NCBI RefSeq assembly: GCF_013377015.1
Contig: NZ_JACABA010000001.1
Span: 1,568,756 to 1,632,755, forward strand
From: Rhodopseudomonas sp.
GTDB taxonomy: Bacteria > Pseudomonadota > Alphaproteobacteria > Rhizobiales > Xanthobacteraceae
DNA: 64,000 bases
Reading direction: 5' to 3'
Shown one piece after another: positions 39,145-50,351 of the stretch; the first letter of the stretch is position 1, and each line of letters begins with the position of its first letter. A model generated the notes under the pieces. That model did not search any database. It worked only from the letters and a program-made list of their open reading frames with translations, and was not told the origin of the DNA. The translations under genes were made by a program, and so were the position numbers.

Positions 39145-39897
39145 TCAGCCGGCGGAAACTTCCCGCTGCCGGCGCTGATCGATCAGCTCGGGCCGCGGCC
39201 CCGACAGGCGCTTGTGCATATGGACCATGAAGGCCATGCCGAATAGCGGCGTCGCCAGGTTGACGATCGGGATCGAGACGAAGGCGGCGATCACCAGTCC
39301 CGAGGTGAACACGATTGCGGCGTTCGCCTTACGCATCGCCTTGGCCTCGGCGGCGGGCCGAAACCGCATCGCGGCGAGTTCGAAATATTCCCGGCCGAGC
39401 AGCCAGGCGGTGGCGATGAAGAACGCGATGAAGCCGGCGCCGGCGATGAACACGAACGGCAGCGCGACCAGATAGACCGCGATGGTCAACAGCGCGGTCT
39501 TGATGGTTTCGGTCATCGCCAGGCCGAACGGCAGCGCGACGCCGGGCCGCTCCTCCGGATAATATTCGCGCTCGACATGCTCGGCGACGTCATCGACGAA
39601 AATGCCGGCCACCAGCGAGGTCACCGCCGGCATCAGGAACACCGCGCCCAGCACGACGCCGAGTCCGGCGGCGATCGAGATCAGCCAGGCCAGAATGTTC
39701 AGCGGGGCGTGAAAGTTGGGGCCCAGCGCAGTCTCGGCCCAGAGCTCACCGGAGCCGGCGAACCAGCTCAAGGCGCGCTGCAGGCCGATCGCCATCACGG
39801 TGATCAGCGCCAGCGCGAACGCGATCGAACGCCACAGGATCGAGCGCATCGGCGGCGACAGGATCTGAGTCAGTGCCTTGACGGCGGCGTCCAGCAT
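39145..39897 (-). CDS. EI24/CysZ-like integral membrane protein
   Basis: 250 residues with about four long hydrophobic stretches (SIAFALALITVMAIGLQRAL, ILAWLISIAAGLGVVLGAVF, IKTALLTIAVYLVALPFVFI, ANAAIVFTSGLVIAAFVSIP). The segment WLLGREYFELAAMRF before the last helix is typical of the EI24/CysZ family, which includes sulfate permease CysZ. Substrate is not shown by the context. It is convergent with the cyclase gene. Confidence 0.8.
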   Translation of the reverse strand: MLDAAVKALTQILSPPMRSILWRSIAFALALITVMAIGLQRALSWFAGSGELWAETALGPNFHAPLNILAWLISIAAGLGVVLGAVFLMPAVTSLVAGIFVDDVAEHVEREYYPEERPGVALPFGLAMTETIKTALLTIAVYLVALPFVFIAGAGFIAFFIATAWLLGREYFELAAMRFRPAAEAKAMRKANAAIVFTSGLVIAAFVSIPIVNLATPLFGMAFMVHMHKRLSGPRPELIDQRRQREVSAG

Positions 39898-39987
39898 GGC
39901 GGTGTCCTTGGTCGAAAACCCTCCGCACAGGTAGAGACGGCGGCCGGCTTCGGCAAGGGGCGGCCGCCGCGCGCGGCCGGCTCGCCC

Positions 39988-41859
39988 CTACCGCCGCAGC
40001 CGCCGCGAGGCCGGGTAGCTCATGACTTCCGGCACTTTGCCGTCGCGCAGCGCGCGTTGCATGGCCTCCCAATAGTCGACCCGCAGCAGCTCGGGATGGG
40101 CGTCGCGAAACGCCCGGCGCAGGGCGAAATCGTCAATTCGCAGCCCGGCTTCCAGTTCGTCCGGCGCGAACACCGCGCCATGCTCGAATTGCCAATGCGG
40201 AATCTCGGGCTCGCCATTGGCGCGGCCGGCATTGCTGCGGATCTTGATTTCGGTCAGCGGTTCGACCGCGTGGTAGTCGAACAGATAGACCTTGAGGGTG
40301 CGGCTGACGCCGTAATTGTAACCGTCGAGATCGCGGTTGAAGATATTGGCGGCGGCGTTGTTGCGGATGCAGTGGCCGAGATTGATCACCGCGGCGCGGG
40401 CCTCCGCGGCCGACGCCTTGGCGAGGAACAGTGGCAGCGGCACCAGCTTCATCTGCACGATCAGCTGGCGGAACACCAGCGCCGAGCGATCGAGGCTGAC
40501 ATTGCCGATGCCGGCCTCCAGCAATTCGTCGAGCAGCTCGGGCGCGAACATCGCGCGCTCGAGCTTGACGTTGGTGTAGATGATGTTGTCCAGCATCGCG
40601 CCGGCGCGGTCCATTTCGTGGACCAGATGGTACTTGCGCAGCACGCTGTCGGGGCCGTCGAAGCGATCCCATTTGTAGCTGTCGGTGGGATGGTCGCGGA
40701 TGATCTTCATCACATAGCCCGACGTCGGCATCGTGAAGGCGATCGCCACGGTGCCGCGCAGGCCGGGCGCGGTGTCGAGCTTCTCCTTGCTGCGGCGATG
40801 ATGGCCGAGAATCTCGGTCATCACAGCGACCTTGCCGAGATGATGAAAGCCGATGGTGGAATAATGCAGACCGAGCGGGCGCTTCGGCATCAGTTCGCTG
40901 AGCAGCAGCGCCAGCTCGTGATAATGCGGATTGGTGACGTGGAAATTCGCCAGCGCCGGGGAGAATGCGTATTGCAGCTCGTCGCTCTCGCACAGCACCG
41001 CGTCGACGAACAGTCCGTCGGCCTCATGCAGCACCGCGATCATCAGCGGGATGCTGCGCAGCGGGTGGTCGCTGCTGCTGCGCAGCACGACGCGGCCGAC
41101 CAGGCAGGCCTCGCGATTGCGGAAGAAGCCGGAATTCGCCATCTCGATCCGCGCCGATTCGCCGCTGCGGGGCGCCAGCGGCTCCAGCGCGCTGCCGATC
41201 GCGGCAGCCACAAGAGCGGCGTCGCCATCGAGATCGCGCCACGGTTGGTCACGACCGGGCACCGTGAAGCCGGACATCTCCAGGATGCTGCGAATCACCG
41301 CCGGTTCGACTGGAATACGGGCCGGAAAGCTCTTCAGCACCGAGCGGGCGCTGCCGCTTCGCTTCGCGGTGATTCCGGCCTCGTAGGAGATCGGCCGCCA
41401 TTCGTTGCTGAGCAGCATGCGGCGCAGCGACTGCCAGAATGCGAACACGAAATCGGCCTCGTAGCGGGTCGCGATCGCGGCCAGCAATTCGGCCTCGGCG
41501 AGCGCCCACAGTCGTTCGTCATTGGCGGATTCCGGCAGCCCGGCATGCAGCAACGGCGTCAGCTGGTCGAGGCAAGCGGTGTACAGCGTCAGCCGGTCGC
41601 GCGACAGCTGCACCGTCGCCGGCCAGTCGCGCGCCTCGAACGCGGCCTTGACCAGCTGCGGAATCCGCCGCGACACCGCGTAGTAACTGGTGAAGGCGTC
41701 CAGCACCACGCGGGCCAGCAGCCGCGCCTGCTGCTCCAGCTCACCGGCGCGGAACAGCTCGTCGAGCAGATCGAAATCCGGCTCCGCGATCTGCGGCGCG
41801 CCGACGATCTGGATGCTGCCGAGGTGAGGGTTGGTACCGTGGTGGTCCGTACTGCTCAT
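39988..41859 (-). CDS. aceK: Isocitrate dehydrogenase kinase/phosphatase (AceK), divergent
   Basis: Bifunctional enzyme that phosphorylates and dephosphorylates isocitrate dehydrogenase, setting flow into the glyoxylate bypass. The 623 residues match E. coli AceK throughout: RNREACLVGRVVL, APGLRGTVAIAFTMP, VMKIIRDH, HLVHEMDRAGAMLDN, NAAANIFNRDLDGYNYGVSR. By my recalled alignment the loop Asp457 is kept (D510) and Asp475 is kept (D528), but Lys461 is Tyr, Asp477 is His and Glu478 is Ala. aceA and aceB are not adjacent. Start 41859 gives MSSTDHHGTN; an upstream ATG at 41931 is possible. Confidence 0.92.
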   Translation of the reverse strand: MSSTDHHGTNPHLGSIQIVGAPQIAEPDFDLLDELFRAGELEQQARLLARVVLDAFTSYYAVSRRIPQLVKAAFEARDWPATVQLSRDRLTLYTACLDQLTPLLHAGLPESANDERLWALAEAELLAAIATRYEADFVFAFWQSLRRMLLSNEWRPISYEAGITAKRSGSARSVLKSFPARIPVEPAVIRSILEMSGFTVPGRDQPWRDLDGDAALVAAAIGSALEPLAPRSGESARIEMANSGFFRNREACLVGRVVLRSSSDHPLRSIPLMIAVLHEADGLFVDAVLCESDELQYAFSPALANFHVTNPHYHELALLLSELMPKRPLGLHYSTIGFHHLGKVAVMTEILGHHRRSKEKLDTAPGLRGTVAIAFTMPTSGYVMKIIRDHPTDSYKWDRFDGPDSVLRKYHLVHEMDRAGAMLDNIIYTNVKLERAMFAPELLDELLEAGIGNVSLDRSALVFRQLIVQMKLVPLPLFLAKASAAEARAAVINLGHCIRNNAAANIFNRDLDGYNYGVSRTLKVYLFDYHAVEPLTEIKIRSNAGRANGEPEIPHWQFEHGAVFAPDELEAGLRIDDFALRRAFRDAHPELLRVDYWEAMQRALRDGKVPEVMSYPASRRLRR

Positions 41860-42146
41860 GGAACCGTCTTCGCTGGCGCAGGGTCGACCAAAGGTCGGCG
41901 TGTTGACAAGCCGATCCTGCGCCGTGTCCATATGACAAGGCGTGATCTGACGCAAAGTTCGGATCGCTGCGCCGGCAGCGCTGGCTTCGGTTGACGTGGT
42001 GACAGGTCGCGCAAATGCCACGCAATGGCGCGAAGCGGCTTGCGGCACCGGGTCATCGCCGGCAGCCCGCTTGCATCGGCTGCCGCCGAGATCCGGGCGC
42101 GCACTGGCGGCGTGTGCCGGGGACCGGTCTGGCCGCCGCGGACGGA

Positions 42147-42329
42147 CTATTTGGTCTGATCGTCGAGCGTGGCGTCGGGGGAATGCTTCTTGATCGATTC
42201 GATGGCGCTGAGCGCAGAGGCCTTCTGCGCATAGCCCTCGGAGGCTAACATCGTTTCGCCATTCGGCGCCTTGAACCGGAACCGGAATTCACCGACCTTG
42301 TCCTTAAACACTTGGAATTTGTAGGCCAT
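42147..42329 (-). CDS. DUF1508 (YegP-like) small protein
   Basis: 60 residues, one YegP repeat: MAYKFQVFKDKVGEFRFRF, then GETMLASEGYAQKASALSAI. E. coli YegP has two copies of this unit; a single copy is common in alphaproteobacteria. It is small and soluble, probably dimeric. Function is unknown. It lies between aceK and the first chemoreceptor, all on the minus strand. Confidence 0.88.
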   Translation of the reverse strand: MAYKFQVFKDKVGEFRFRFKAPNGETMLASEGYAQKASALSAIESIKKHSPDATLDDQTK

Positions 42330-42442
42330 CAGTCCCTCCCGCGATATGTTTGCTGCGACCGGGTGCAATCGTCGGTCGCGGCCGCGGTCGTGTCAATCGG
42401 CACGCTGCGGCGATGTGCGGCGCAGCCGATCGGGACGATTCG

Positions 42443-44410
42443 CTAGGCGGCCTCGCGCAGGCCAGCGAGGAAGCTGTCGACGCGCTCGAACAACGCGGCG
42501 GCGTGCTGGTTGAGTTCGCCGGATGCCTGCAGCACGCTGTTGGCAAGCGCGCGCGACTGCCCGGCGGCCTGGCTGGCGCCGGCGACGTTGACGGAAACCT
42601 CACTGGTACCGACTGCGGCTTCCTGAACGCTGCGCGCGATCTCCCGGGTGGCGGCGCCCTGTTCCTCGACCGCGGTCGCGATGATGGCGGCGATGCTGCT
42701 GATCTCCTGGATCGTACCGCTGATGCCGCCGATCGCGGTGACGCAATCGCCGGTGGCGGACTGGATCGCGTTGACCTGACCGGCGATCTCCTCGGTCGCC
42801 TTGGCGGTCTGGCTCGCCAATGCCTTCACTTCGGACGCGACGATGGCAAACCCCCGGCCGGCCTCGCCGGCGCGCGCCGCCTCGATCGTGGCGTTCAGCG
42901 CCAACAGATTGGTCTGGCTGGCGATCGCGCCGATCAGCCGCAGCACTTCGCCGATCTTCTCGCCGGCGCTGGCGAGGCTTTCGACCATCGCGGTGGTTTG
43001 ACCGGCCTTGACCACGGCGCCATCCGCAACATTGCTGGAATGCACGACCTGACGGCCGATCTCGGCGACGGACGCGGCGAGTTCCTCGGTGGCGGCGGCG
43101 ACGGTGTTGACGCTGGCGGAGGCTTCTTCCGAGGCGGCCGCGGCCGCGGCGGTGCGTTCCGAGGTGCCGCTGACGCTGGCGGTGATTTCGCCGGCGACGC
43201 GCTGCATGTCCGTAGTGGCCCGCGCGACGGCGCCGACCACGCCCTTGACGTCGGTCTCGAAGCGGTTGGCCATTTCGCGCTGCAAGGTTCGCTTGTCGCG
43301 TTCGGCCTGCGCCTTGGCCGCCTCCTGCGCCTGCCGACTCGCGGCCGTCTCGATCATGCTGCGGCGGAACACATCGACCGCGGTCGCCATGGTGCCGAGT
43401 TCATCGGCGCGCTCGCCGCCGGGGATCGCGACTTCGGTATCGCCGCTGGACAACCGGTTCATCACCGTGGTGATGGCGACGAGCGGCCGCGACATGCCGC
43501 GCCCGACGATCAGCGCGAGCACGATGGCGCCGATCAGGATGGCGATAGCGCCGAGTATGAGATTGCGCTGCGAGCTGGCCGCCACGGCCTCGTATTCGGT
43601 GGTGTCCTTGATCAGCTCGATCACCGCGATTGGCTGGCCGGCATAGTTCTTGATCTGCCCGAGATAGAGCGCCGCCGGGTGGCCGTCGAGCGTGGCTTCG
43701 CGACGCAGCGTGGCGCCGTCGAATACGCTCTTCAACTCGTCTTGGGTCGCGACCACGCTGTCGCCGAAGGTCGAGGCCAGCCTGCCGAAGGTCTTGCCGT
43801 CGAAACGATGGACGGCGAGATCGACGCCGAGCCGCTGCTTGGCGCGGTCGACGAATTCCTTGCCGAAACTGATGCCGATATCGGCGACGGCGAGGCTCTT
43901 GCCGTCGCGCATGATCGGCGTCATCGCAAATATTGCCAGTGTTTCGCGCGCCGCCTCGACGCCGACGATCGGCTTGCCGGTCTTGTTGGCTTCCACGATG
44001 GTAGTGCGGCGGGCCGAGACATCGTCGCCGAACGACTTCGGGTCGTGCAGGCGAAGGAACAATGTCGCCGGCGGCAGGGTGATGTTGACGAACTGGATGC
44101 CTTGCGCATTGACCGCCGTCATCGCGCCGCCGAGCAGCGCCATCACGCCGTCACGATCGCCCTTGGCGATCGCGTCCGCGACTGGCGGCAACGCCGCGAT
44201 CACGCCGCTGACCGCCAGCGCCGTGCGGCCTTCATAATCGAGCGCAGCAATCAGGCTATCATACTGAAGCTTGAGCTGCTGGTCGAGCGCGAGCCGCGTC
44301 AGCGTTCGCTGCTGAACGATCGAATAGGTTCCAAGAACGCCGCAGGCCAGCGCGACGGTCAGCGAAATCGCGAGGATCAGGCGGGCCGCGATCGATTTCA
44401 GCTTGAACAT
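42443..44410 (-). CDS. Methyl-accepting chemotaxis protein, downstream copy of a tandem pair
   Basis: 655 residues. One membrane helix near the start ([20 protein letters not shown]), a periplasmic sensor of about 270 residues, a second helix ([20 protein letters not shown]), HAMP, and a signalling hairpin with [20 protein letters not shown] and [20 protein letters not shown]. There is no NWETF-type methylase tether at the C-terminus. It is a paralogue of the next gene, from which it is 136 bp apart. No che genes are nearby. Confidence 0.95.
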   Translation of the reverse strand: MFKLKSIAARLILAISLTVALACGVLGTYSIVQQRTLTRLALDQQLKLQYDSLIAALDYEGRTALAVSGVIAALPPVADAIAKGDRDGVMALLGGAMTAVNAQGIQFVNITLPPATLFLRLHDPKSFGDDVSARRTTIVEANKTGKPIVGVEAARETLAIFAMTPIMRDGKSLAVADIGISFGKEFVDRAKQRLGVDLAVHRFDGKTFGRLASTFGDSVVATQDELKSVFDGATLRREATLDGHPAALYLGQIKNYAGQPIAVIELIKDTTEYEAVAASSQRNLILGAIAILIGAIVLALIVGRGMSRPLVAITTVMNRLSSGDTEVAIPGGERADELGTMATAVDVFRRSMIETAASRQAQEAAKAQAERDKRTLQREMANRFETDVKGVVGAVARATTDMQRVAGEITASVSGTSERTAAAAAASEEASASVNTVAAATEELAASVAEIGRQVVHSSNVADGAVVKAGQTTAMVESLASAGEKIGEVLRLIGAIASQTNLLALNATIEAARAGEAGRGFAIVASEVKALASQTAKATEEIAGQVNAIQSATGDCVTAIGGISGTIQEISSIAAIIATAVEEQGAATREIARSVQEAAVGTSEVSVNVAGASQAAGQSRALANSVLQASGELNQHAAALFERVDSFLAGLREAA

Positions 44411-44546
44411 GGATGCACCAGCGTTGGAGGGCGATAGTCCCCAACCATGTCGGCAATTACTTAACATTCCTGCGAAACTTCTCGGCCGTGCCAAGATGCT
44501 GGTACTCTTACCAGCGACGCCCGCAGCCCGCGCGACTGCTGTCGCG

Positions 44547-46508
44547 CTACGCGGCCTCGCGCAGTCCCGCCAGGAAACGGTCGACGCGCTCGAACAGCGC
44601 GGTGGCATGCTGGCCGAGTTCGCCGGACGCCGCCAGCACGCCGCCGGCAAGAATGCGCGAGCGTTCGGCGGCCTCGCTGGCGCCGGCGATATTGTGCGAC
44701 GCCTTGCCGGCGCCGGCCGTGGCCTGCTGCACACTGCGCGCGATCTCGCGCGTCGCGGCGCCCTGTTGCTCGACCGCGGAGGCGATCGTGGTGGCAATCC
44801 CGCTGATTTCGCGGATCGTGCCGCTGATGCCGCCGATCGCCGTGACGCAGCTTCCGGTGGCGGACTGGATCGCGGCGACTTGGCCGGCGATTTCCTCGGT
44901 GGCCCTGGCGGTCTGGCTGGCGAGACTCTTCACCTCCGAGGCGACCACGGCAAAACCTCGTCCGGACTCGCCGGCGCGCGCCGCCTCGATCGTGGCGTTG
45001 AGCGCGAGCAGATTGGTCTGGCTGGCGATCGCGCCGATCAGCCGCAGGGCTTCGCCGATTTTCTCGCCGGCGCTGGCGAGGCTTTCGACCATCTGCGTGG
45101 TGCGGTCGGCCTCCGCCACGGCGTCGTCCGCGACGCCGCTAGAATGACTGACCTGGCGGCTGATTTCGCTGACCGATTGCGACAGCTGCTCGGCGTTGCT
45201 GGCGACCACACCGACACTGGCTGTCGCCTCTTCGAACGCCACCGCCGCCGCGGACGTTTGCTGCGAGGTGCCGCCGGCGCTGGCGGTGATTTCGCCGGCG
45301 ACCCGCTGCATGTCGGTGTTGGCGCTGGCGACGGCGCCGATCACGCCCTTGACGTCATTTTCGAAACTGTGCGTCAACGCCTCCAGCACCGCTGCGCGCT
45401 TCTGCTTGACGGCCTGCTCGGCGGCCTGCAGCTGCGCCAGCCGATCGGCCTCGATCATGCCGCGGCGGAACACGTCGACGGCTTTCGCCATCGTGCCGAG
45501 TTCGTCGGAGCGCTCGTTGCCGGCGATCGTCACGCTGGTGTCGCCGCCGGACAGCCGGTTCATCGTCGCGGTCATCGCCGTCAAAGGCAGCGACACGCTG
45601 CGCCCGAGCAGAAACGCCATCGCCACCGCGGCGGCGAGAATGATCGCTGTTCCGACGATCATCAGGGTCTGGGCGCCGGCGGCCGCGGCCTCGTAGGCGG
45701 TGGTGTCCTTGATGACTTCGATCACTGCGACCGGCTGGCCGGCGTAATTCTTGATCTGCCCGAGCAGCAATTCCACCGGGTGGCCGTCGAGCACCGCGCT
45801 GCGCCGTGCCGTGGCGCCGTCGAACACCGCCTTCAGCTCCAGCTTGCTGGCGACCGCGCCGCCGGTGGTCGAGGCCAGCAATTTGAAATCGCCGGCGTCG
45901 AAGCTGTGCACTGCGATATCGGCGCCGAACCGCCGCTTGGCGCGTTCGACGAATTCCTTGCCGAACGAAACCCCGATATCGACGACGCCCAGGCTCTTGC
46001 CGTCGCGCAGCACCGGCGTCATCGCATAGATCGCGAGGGCGTCGGGGCCCTTCTCGACGCCGACGATCGGTTTGCCGGTCCGATTGGCTTCGACGGGGGC
46101 GGTACGCCGCGCCGAGATGTCGTCGCCGAAGCTCGCCGGTTCGCGCACGCGCAGGAACGCGGTCGCCGGCGGCAGAATCAGGGTCACGCGCGGCACGCCC
46201 AATGCTTCGAGCGCCGCCTGCGGCGCGCGCAGCAGTGTCAGCAATCCCTCGCGATCGCCCCTGAGCAGCGCGGCTTCGACCGGCGGCAGCGCCGCCAGCG
46301 CGGCGCTGACGGTCTTCGCCGCGCGGCCCTCATACTCGATGGCGGCGACAATACTGTCGTAGAGCAGCGTCAATTGCTGATCCAGCGCCAGCCGAGTGAG
46401 CGCACGCTGCTGGACGATCGAAAACGTCCCCAGGACGCCGCAGGCGACGGCGACCGTCAGCGAGATGGCCAGCACCAGACGCGATGCAATCGATTTCAGT
46501 TTGAACAT
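44547..46508 (-). CDS. Methyl-accepting chemotaxis protein, upstream copy of a tandem pair
   Basis: 653 residues, same architecture as the downstream receptor: [20 protein letters not shown], periplasmic sensor, second helix near [24 protein letters not shown], signalling domain ([20 protein letters not shown]). The sensor differs more than the rest. The ligand is unknown. Stretches of DNA over the signalling hairpin are identical in the two copies, suggesting recent duplication or gene conversion. Confidence 0.95.
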   Translation of the reverse strand: MFKLKSIASRLVLAISLTVAVACGVLGTFSIVQQRALTRLALDQQLTLLYDSIVAAIEYEGRAAKTVSAALAALPPVEAALLRGDREGLLTLLRAPQAALEALGVPRVTLILPPATAFLRVREPASFGDDISARRTAPVEANRTGKPIVGVEKGPDALAIYAMTPVLRDGKSLGVVDIGVSFGKEFVERAKRRFGADIAVHSFDAGDFKLLASTTGGAVASKLELKAVFDGATARRSAVLDGHPVELLLGQIKNYAGQPVAVIEVIKDTTAYEAAAAGAQTLMIVGTAIILAAAVAMAFLLGRSVSLPLTAMTATMNRLSGGDTSVTIAGNERSDELGTMAKAVDVFRRGMIEADRLAQLQAAEQAVKQKRAAVLEALTHSFENDVKGVIGAVASANTDMQRVAGEITASAGGTSQQTSAAAVAFEEATASVGVVASNAEQLSQSVSEISRQVSHSSGVADDAVAEADRTTQMVESLASAGEKIGEALRLIGAIASQTNLLALNATIEAARAGESGRGFAVVASEVKSLASQTARATEEIAGQVAAIQSATGSCVTAIGGISGTIREISGIATTIASAVEQQGAATREIARSVQQATAGAGKASHNIAGASEAAERSRILAGGVLAASGELGQHATALFERVDRFLAGLREAA

Positions 46509-46705
46509 TTGAACGCCGCCCCCGGATGAGATCCGGACCGTGGCAGAAACTCATTAAGAAGAGTCCCGGCGCGGACGGGATGGTCGCGACCCGGTGAAAC
46601 TACGGGCAGCAACGCTGACGACGTTCCGACCGCCCGTTCAGCGAGCGCGTTCGAGCAGGAGCAGTGTCCGGATATCTGGAAGCGACAAAGGATCCGTTGC
46701 CGCCC

Positions 46706-48511
46706 TCAGCTATCCACCTTCAGCGCGGCGATGAACGCTTCCTGCGGAATATCCACCTTGCCGAACTGCCGCATCTTCTTCTTGCCCTCCTTCTGCTTCT
46801 CCAGAAGTTTGCGCTTTCGCGTGATGTCGCCGCCGTAACATTTGGCGGTGACGTCCTTGCGCAGCGCGCGGACGGTTTCGCGGGCGATGATCTTGCCGCC
46901 GATCGCCGCCTGGATCGGAATCACGAACATGTGCGGCGGGATCAACTCCTTCATCTTCTCCACCATGGCGCGGCCGCGGCCTTCGGCGCGGGTGCGATGC
47001 ACCAGCATCGACAGCGCGTCGACCGGCTCGTTGTTGACCAGGATCTGCATCTTCACCAGATCGGCCGGCTTGTAGTCGGTGAGATGATAGTCGAACGAGG
47101 CATAGCCCTTGGAGACCGACTTCAGCCGGTCGTAGAAATCGAACACCACCTCGTTGAGCGGCAGATTGTACTTCACCATGGCGCGGGAGCCGACATAGGT
47201 CAGCTCCTTCTGGGTGCCGCGGCGGTCCTGGCACAGTTTCAGCACGCTGCCGAGATATTCGTCGGGCGTGAGGATCGTGGCCTCGATCCACGGCTCATGG
47301 ATCTCGGCGATCTTGACCACGTCCGGCATGTCGATCGGATTGTGGATCTCGATCTCGGCGCCGTCGGTGAGGTGCATCTTGTAGATCACGCTCGGCGCGG
47401 TCGCGATCAAATTGAGGTCGAATTCGCGGGACAGCCGCTCCTGGATGATTTCCAGATGCAGCAGGCCGAGGAAGCCGCAGCGGAAACCGAAGCCGAGCGC
47501 CGCGGAGGTTTCCATCTCGAAGGAGAAAGAGGCGTCGTTCAGCCGCAGCTTGCCCATCGCGGCGCGCAGCGTCTCGAAATCGTCGGCGTCGACCGGGAAC
47601 AGCCCGCAGAACACCACCGGGATCGCCGGCTTGAAGCCGGGCAGCATTTCGGTGATCGGCTTGCGATCGTCGGTGATGGTGTCACCGACGCGGGTGTCGG
47701 CGACTTCCTTGATCGCCGCGGTGATGAAGCCGATCTCGCCGGGGCCGAGTTCGTCGCCGGTCGTCATCTTCGGGGTGAAGACGCCGACCCGCTCCACGTC
47801 ATAGGCGGCGTTGGTGCCCATCATCCGGATCCGCTGGCCCTTCTTCATCACGCCGTCGACGACGCGGACCAGCACCACCACGCCGAGATAGACGTCGTAC
47901 CAGCTGTCGACCAGCAGCGCCTTCAGCGAGGCGGACCGATCGCCGATCGGCGGCGGCAGCCGGTGCACGATGGCTTCCAGCACCAGGTCGATGCCGATCC
48001 CGGTCTTGGCCGAGATCATCACCGCGTCGGAGGCGTCGATCCCGATCACGTCCTCGATCTGCTGCTTGACCTGGTCGGGCTCGGCGGCCGGCAGGTCGAT
48101 CTTATTCAGCACCGGCACGATCTCGTGGCCGGCGTCGAGCGCGTGATAGACATTGGCGAGCGTCTGCGCCTCGACGCCCTGCGAGGCGTCGACCACCAGC
48201 AGCGAGCCCTCGCAGGCGGCGAGCGAGCGCGACACTTCGTAGGCGAAGTCGACATGACCGGGGGTGTCGATCAGATTGAGGATGTAGGTGGTGCCGTCCT
48301 TGGCCGGATAGGTCAGCCGCACCGTCTGCGCCTTGATGGTGATGCCGCGCTCGCGCTCGATGTCCATCGAGTCGAGCACCTGCTCCTTCATCTCGCGCGC
48401 CTGCAGGCCGCCGGTGGTCTGGATCAGCCGGTCGGCCAGGGTCGATTTGCCATGGTCGATATGGGCGACGATCGCAAAATTGCGAATGTTGGTGATGGGA
48501 ATGGCGGTCAT
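46706..48511 (-). CDS. lepA: Elongation factor 4 (LepA)
   Basis: Ribosome-associated translational GTPase. The 601 residues start [20 protein letters not shown], with P-loop [15 protein letters not shown]3 [12 protein letters not shown] and G4 [11 protein letters not shown]. The C-terminal LepA-specific domain includes [20 protein letters not shown] and [20 protein letters not shown]. Length and motifs are standard. The frame is open upstream but ATG 48511 gives the known start. The GT39 gene diverges from it. Confidence 0.98.
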   Translation of the reverse strand: MTAIPITNIRNFAIVAHIDHGKSTLADRLIQTTGGLQAREMKEQVLDSMDIERERGITIKAQTVRLTYPAKDGTTYILNLIDTPGHVDFAYEVSRSLAACEGSLLVVDASQGVEAQTLANVYHALDAGHEIVPVLNKIDLPAAEPDQVKQQIEDVIGIDASDAVMISAKTGIGIDLVLEAIVHRLPPPIGDRSASLKALLVDSWYDVYLGVVVLVRVVDGVMKKGQRIRMMGTNAAYDVERVGVFTPKMTTGDELGPGEIGFITAAIKEVADTRVGDTITDDRKPITEMLPGFKPAIPVVFCGLFPVDADDFETLRAAMGKLRLNDASFSFEMETSAALGFGFRCGFLGLLHLEIIQERLSREFDLNLIATAPSVIYKMHLTDGAEIEIHNPIDMPDVVKIAEIHEPWIEATILTPDEYLGSVLKLCQDRRGTQKELTYVGSRAMVKYNLPLNEVVFDFYDRLKSVSKGYASFDYHLTDYKPADLVKMQILVNNEPVDALSMLVHRTRAEGRGRAMVEKMKELIPPHMFVIPIQAAIGGKIIARETVRALRKDVTAKCYGGDITRKRKLLEKQKEGKKKMRQFGKVDIPQEAFIAALKVDS

Positions 48512-48660
48512 GGGCGCGGGATAGCATTGGCGTCCCGGGGCGGCAAGGCAATCGGGCTCACCAGCCGCCGGAAACGGGGTTTCGGCGGCGCTTGACGGCC
48601 TCACCGGGACCGGATCATGTCCGCCTTCTTTTCCGGCAAGCCAGGGTCCTGATCGCCGCG

Positions 48661-50199
48661 ATGCCCACCTCCCGTTTTCACCTCGCCTGGGTCGAGCGCT
48701 GGATCGACGCGCTGCTCGATCCGCAGCGGCAGGAGCGTACCGTCGGGTGGACACTTGTCGCCTATGCGGCGGTCTGGACCGCGTACCGCGCGATCGCGAC
48801 GCTGCCGCGCGACCTTCATGCCGACGTCACCGAACTGTATGCCTGGTCGCGGGATCTGGCGTTCGGCTACGACAAGCATCCGCCGTTCAGCGCTTTCGTC
48901 ACCAAAGCGTGGTTTACGCTGTTTCCGGTTTCGGACCTGATGTTCCATGCGCTGGCGACGTTCAACATCGCGCTGACGCTGTACATCGCCTGGCGCACCA
49001 TGCGGCGCTACATGGGTGCGGAGAAATCGGCGTTCGGGCTGGCGCTGTTGATGCTGATCCCGTTCTTCAATTTCATCGCGCTGAAATACAACGCCAACGC
49101 GGTGCTGCTGCCGCTGTGGGCGCTGACCATCCATTGCTTCCTGCGCGCCTTCGAACAGCCGGGCCGGCGGCTGCGAGACCTGGCGTGGCCGGCGCTGGCC
49201 GGCGCGTTCGCGGGCGCCGCGATGTTGGGCAAATACTGGTCGATTGTACTAGTGGCCTCGCTCGGCCTCGCCGCGCTGATCGATCCGCGCCGTGCCGCGC
49301 TGTTCCGGTCGCCGGCGCCGTGGCTGATGATCGCGGTGGGAGCGGCGGTGCTGGCGCCGCATCTGGTATGGCTGGTGCAGCACCACTTTCCGTCGTTCGC
49401 CTATGCGACGTCGGTGCATCCGGCCGCCAGCCTTGCCGGCAATGTCGTCGATACATTGAGCTATCTGCTGGGCTGCATCGCTTACGTCTCGCTGGTGCTG
49501 GTCGCCGCCTATTGGCTGCTGCGCCCGTCGCGCGCGGCGTTGGCCGAGATCGCGGCGCCGGCCGACCCGCAGCGCCGGCTGATGCTTTTGATCCTGCTGC
49601 TGCTGATCGTGTTGCCGACGCCGTTCGCGTTGCTGAGCGGGATCCGCATCACGCCGCTATGGACGATGCCGTCCTGGACCCTGCTGCCGATCGTGCTGCT
49701 GGCGTCGCCGCTGGTGAGCGTCGACCGCGAGGCGGTGCGGCGGTTGGCGGTCGGCGCCGCGCTGCTGTCGCTGACGATGCTGGTGCTGGCGCCCGCGGTG
49801 GCGTTGGTGATCCACCGCACCACGCCGCCGGAGTCGTTCGAATACGCCTCGGTGCTGGCCGGCCCGATCGAGCGGGAATGGCAGCGACGCAGCGACCGGC
49901 CGATTCAGCTGGTTGCCGGCGATACCGTGCTGGCAATGAATACGGCCTACTACCTGCGCACCCGGACGAAGTCGTTCGACCGCGACGATGTCGCCGCGAT
50001 CGCTGCGGCCGCGCATCAATACGGCGCGGTGCTGGTCTGCCCCGCGACCGAAGCCGCTTGCCTCGCCACCGCTAACAAGATCGCGGCGGATCAGCCCGAG
50101 ATCCTGCGCGGCGAGGTGCGGGTGACGCGATCGTTGTTCGGGATCGAAGGCACAGCGCTGCGCGACGTCTTCATGATCGTGCAGCCGCCCGCGAAGTAA
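48661..50199 (+). CDS. GT39-family membrane glycosyltransferase
   Basis: 512 residues with about ten hydrophobic helices, in the inner membrane. Early loop [20 protein letters not shown], followed by [15 protein letters not shown], matches the acidic loop of the PMT_2/ArnT-type lipid-linked sugar transferases (Asp in the first periplasmic loop). No specific sugar acceptor can be assigned. ATG at 48661 gives [16 protein letters not shown]. It diverges from lepA and is single. Confidence 0.85.
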   Translation: MPTSRFHLAWVERWIDALLDPQRQERTVGWTLVAYAAVWTAYRAIATLPRDLHADVTELYAWSRDLAFGYDKHPPFSAFVTKAWFTLFPVSDLMFHALATFNIALTLYIAWRTMRRYMGAEKSAFGLALLMLIPFFNFIALKYNANAVLLPLWALTIHCFLRAFEQPGRRLRDLAWPALAGAFAGAAMLGKYWSIVLVASLGLAALIDPRRAALFRSPAPWLMIAVGAAVLAPHLVWLVQHHFPSFAYATSVHPAASLAGNVVDTLSYLLGCIAYVSLVLVAAYWLLRPSRAALAEIAAPADPQRRLMLLILLLLIVLPTPFALLSGIRITPLWTMPSWTLLPIVLLASPLVSVDREAVRRLAVGAALLSLTMLVLAPAVALVIHRTTPPESFEYASVLAGPIEREWQRRSDRPIQLVAGDTVLAMNTAYYLRTRTKSFDRDDVAAIAAAAHQYGAVLVCPATEAACLATANKIAADQPEILRGEVRVTRSLFGIEGTALRDVFMIVQPPAK

Positions 50200-50225
50200 G
50201 CGGTCCTATTGAGATCAAACACGCG

Positions 50226-50326
50226 GTCATTCCGAGGCACCAGCCCGTCAGGGCGAGTGAACCCGGAATCTTGCGGTCGGGCAGGGCGTTGCGGCCAGAT
50301 TCCGGGTTCGCTCGCAGCGGAATGAC
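50226..50326. repeat. Large intergenic inverted repeat before ptsH stop
   Basis: GTCATTCCG (50226-50234) pairs with CGGAATGAC (50318-50326). Inside, GCGAGTGAACCCGGAATCT (50253-50271) pairs with AGATTCCGGGTTCGCTCGC (50297-50315), 18 of 19 positions. It lies between the convergent GT39 and ptsH genes, a likely bidirectional terminator. The form resembles the dispersed palindromes of this group. Confidence 0.75.
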
Positions 50327-50351
50327 GGCGGCCATTGGTGCCGGGAAAACG

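Noticed and set aside
39957-39987. GC-only hairpin after aceK as terminator
   Set aside because: Arms pair imperfectly and no T-run follows on the minus strand.
39577-41994. Long plus-strand frame of about 805 codons opposite aceK and the CysZ-like gene
   Set aside because: Low-complexity, His/Arg/Gln/Asp-rich translation typical of antisense frames; both minus-strand genes are well supported.
42350-46529. Two long plus-strand frames opposite the chemoreceptors
   Set aside because: Antisense shadows of two clear MCP genes; no start signals or domains.
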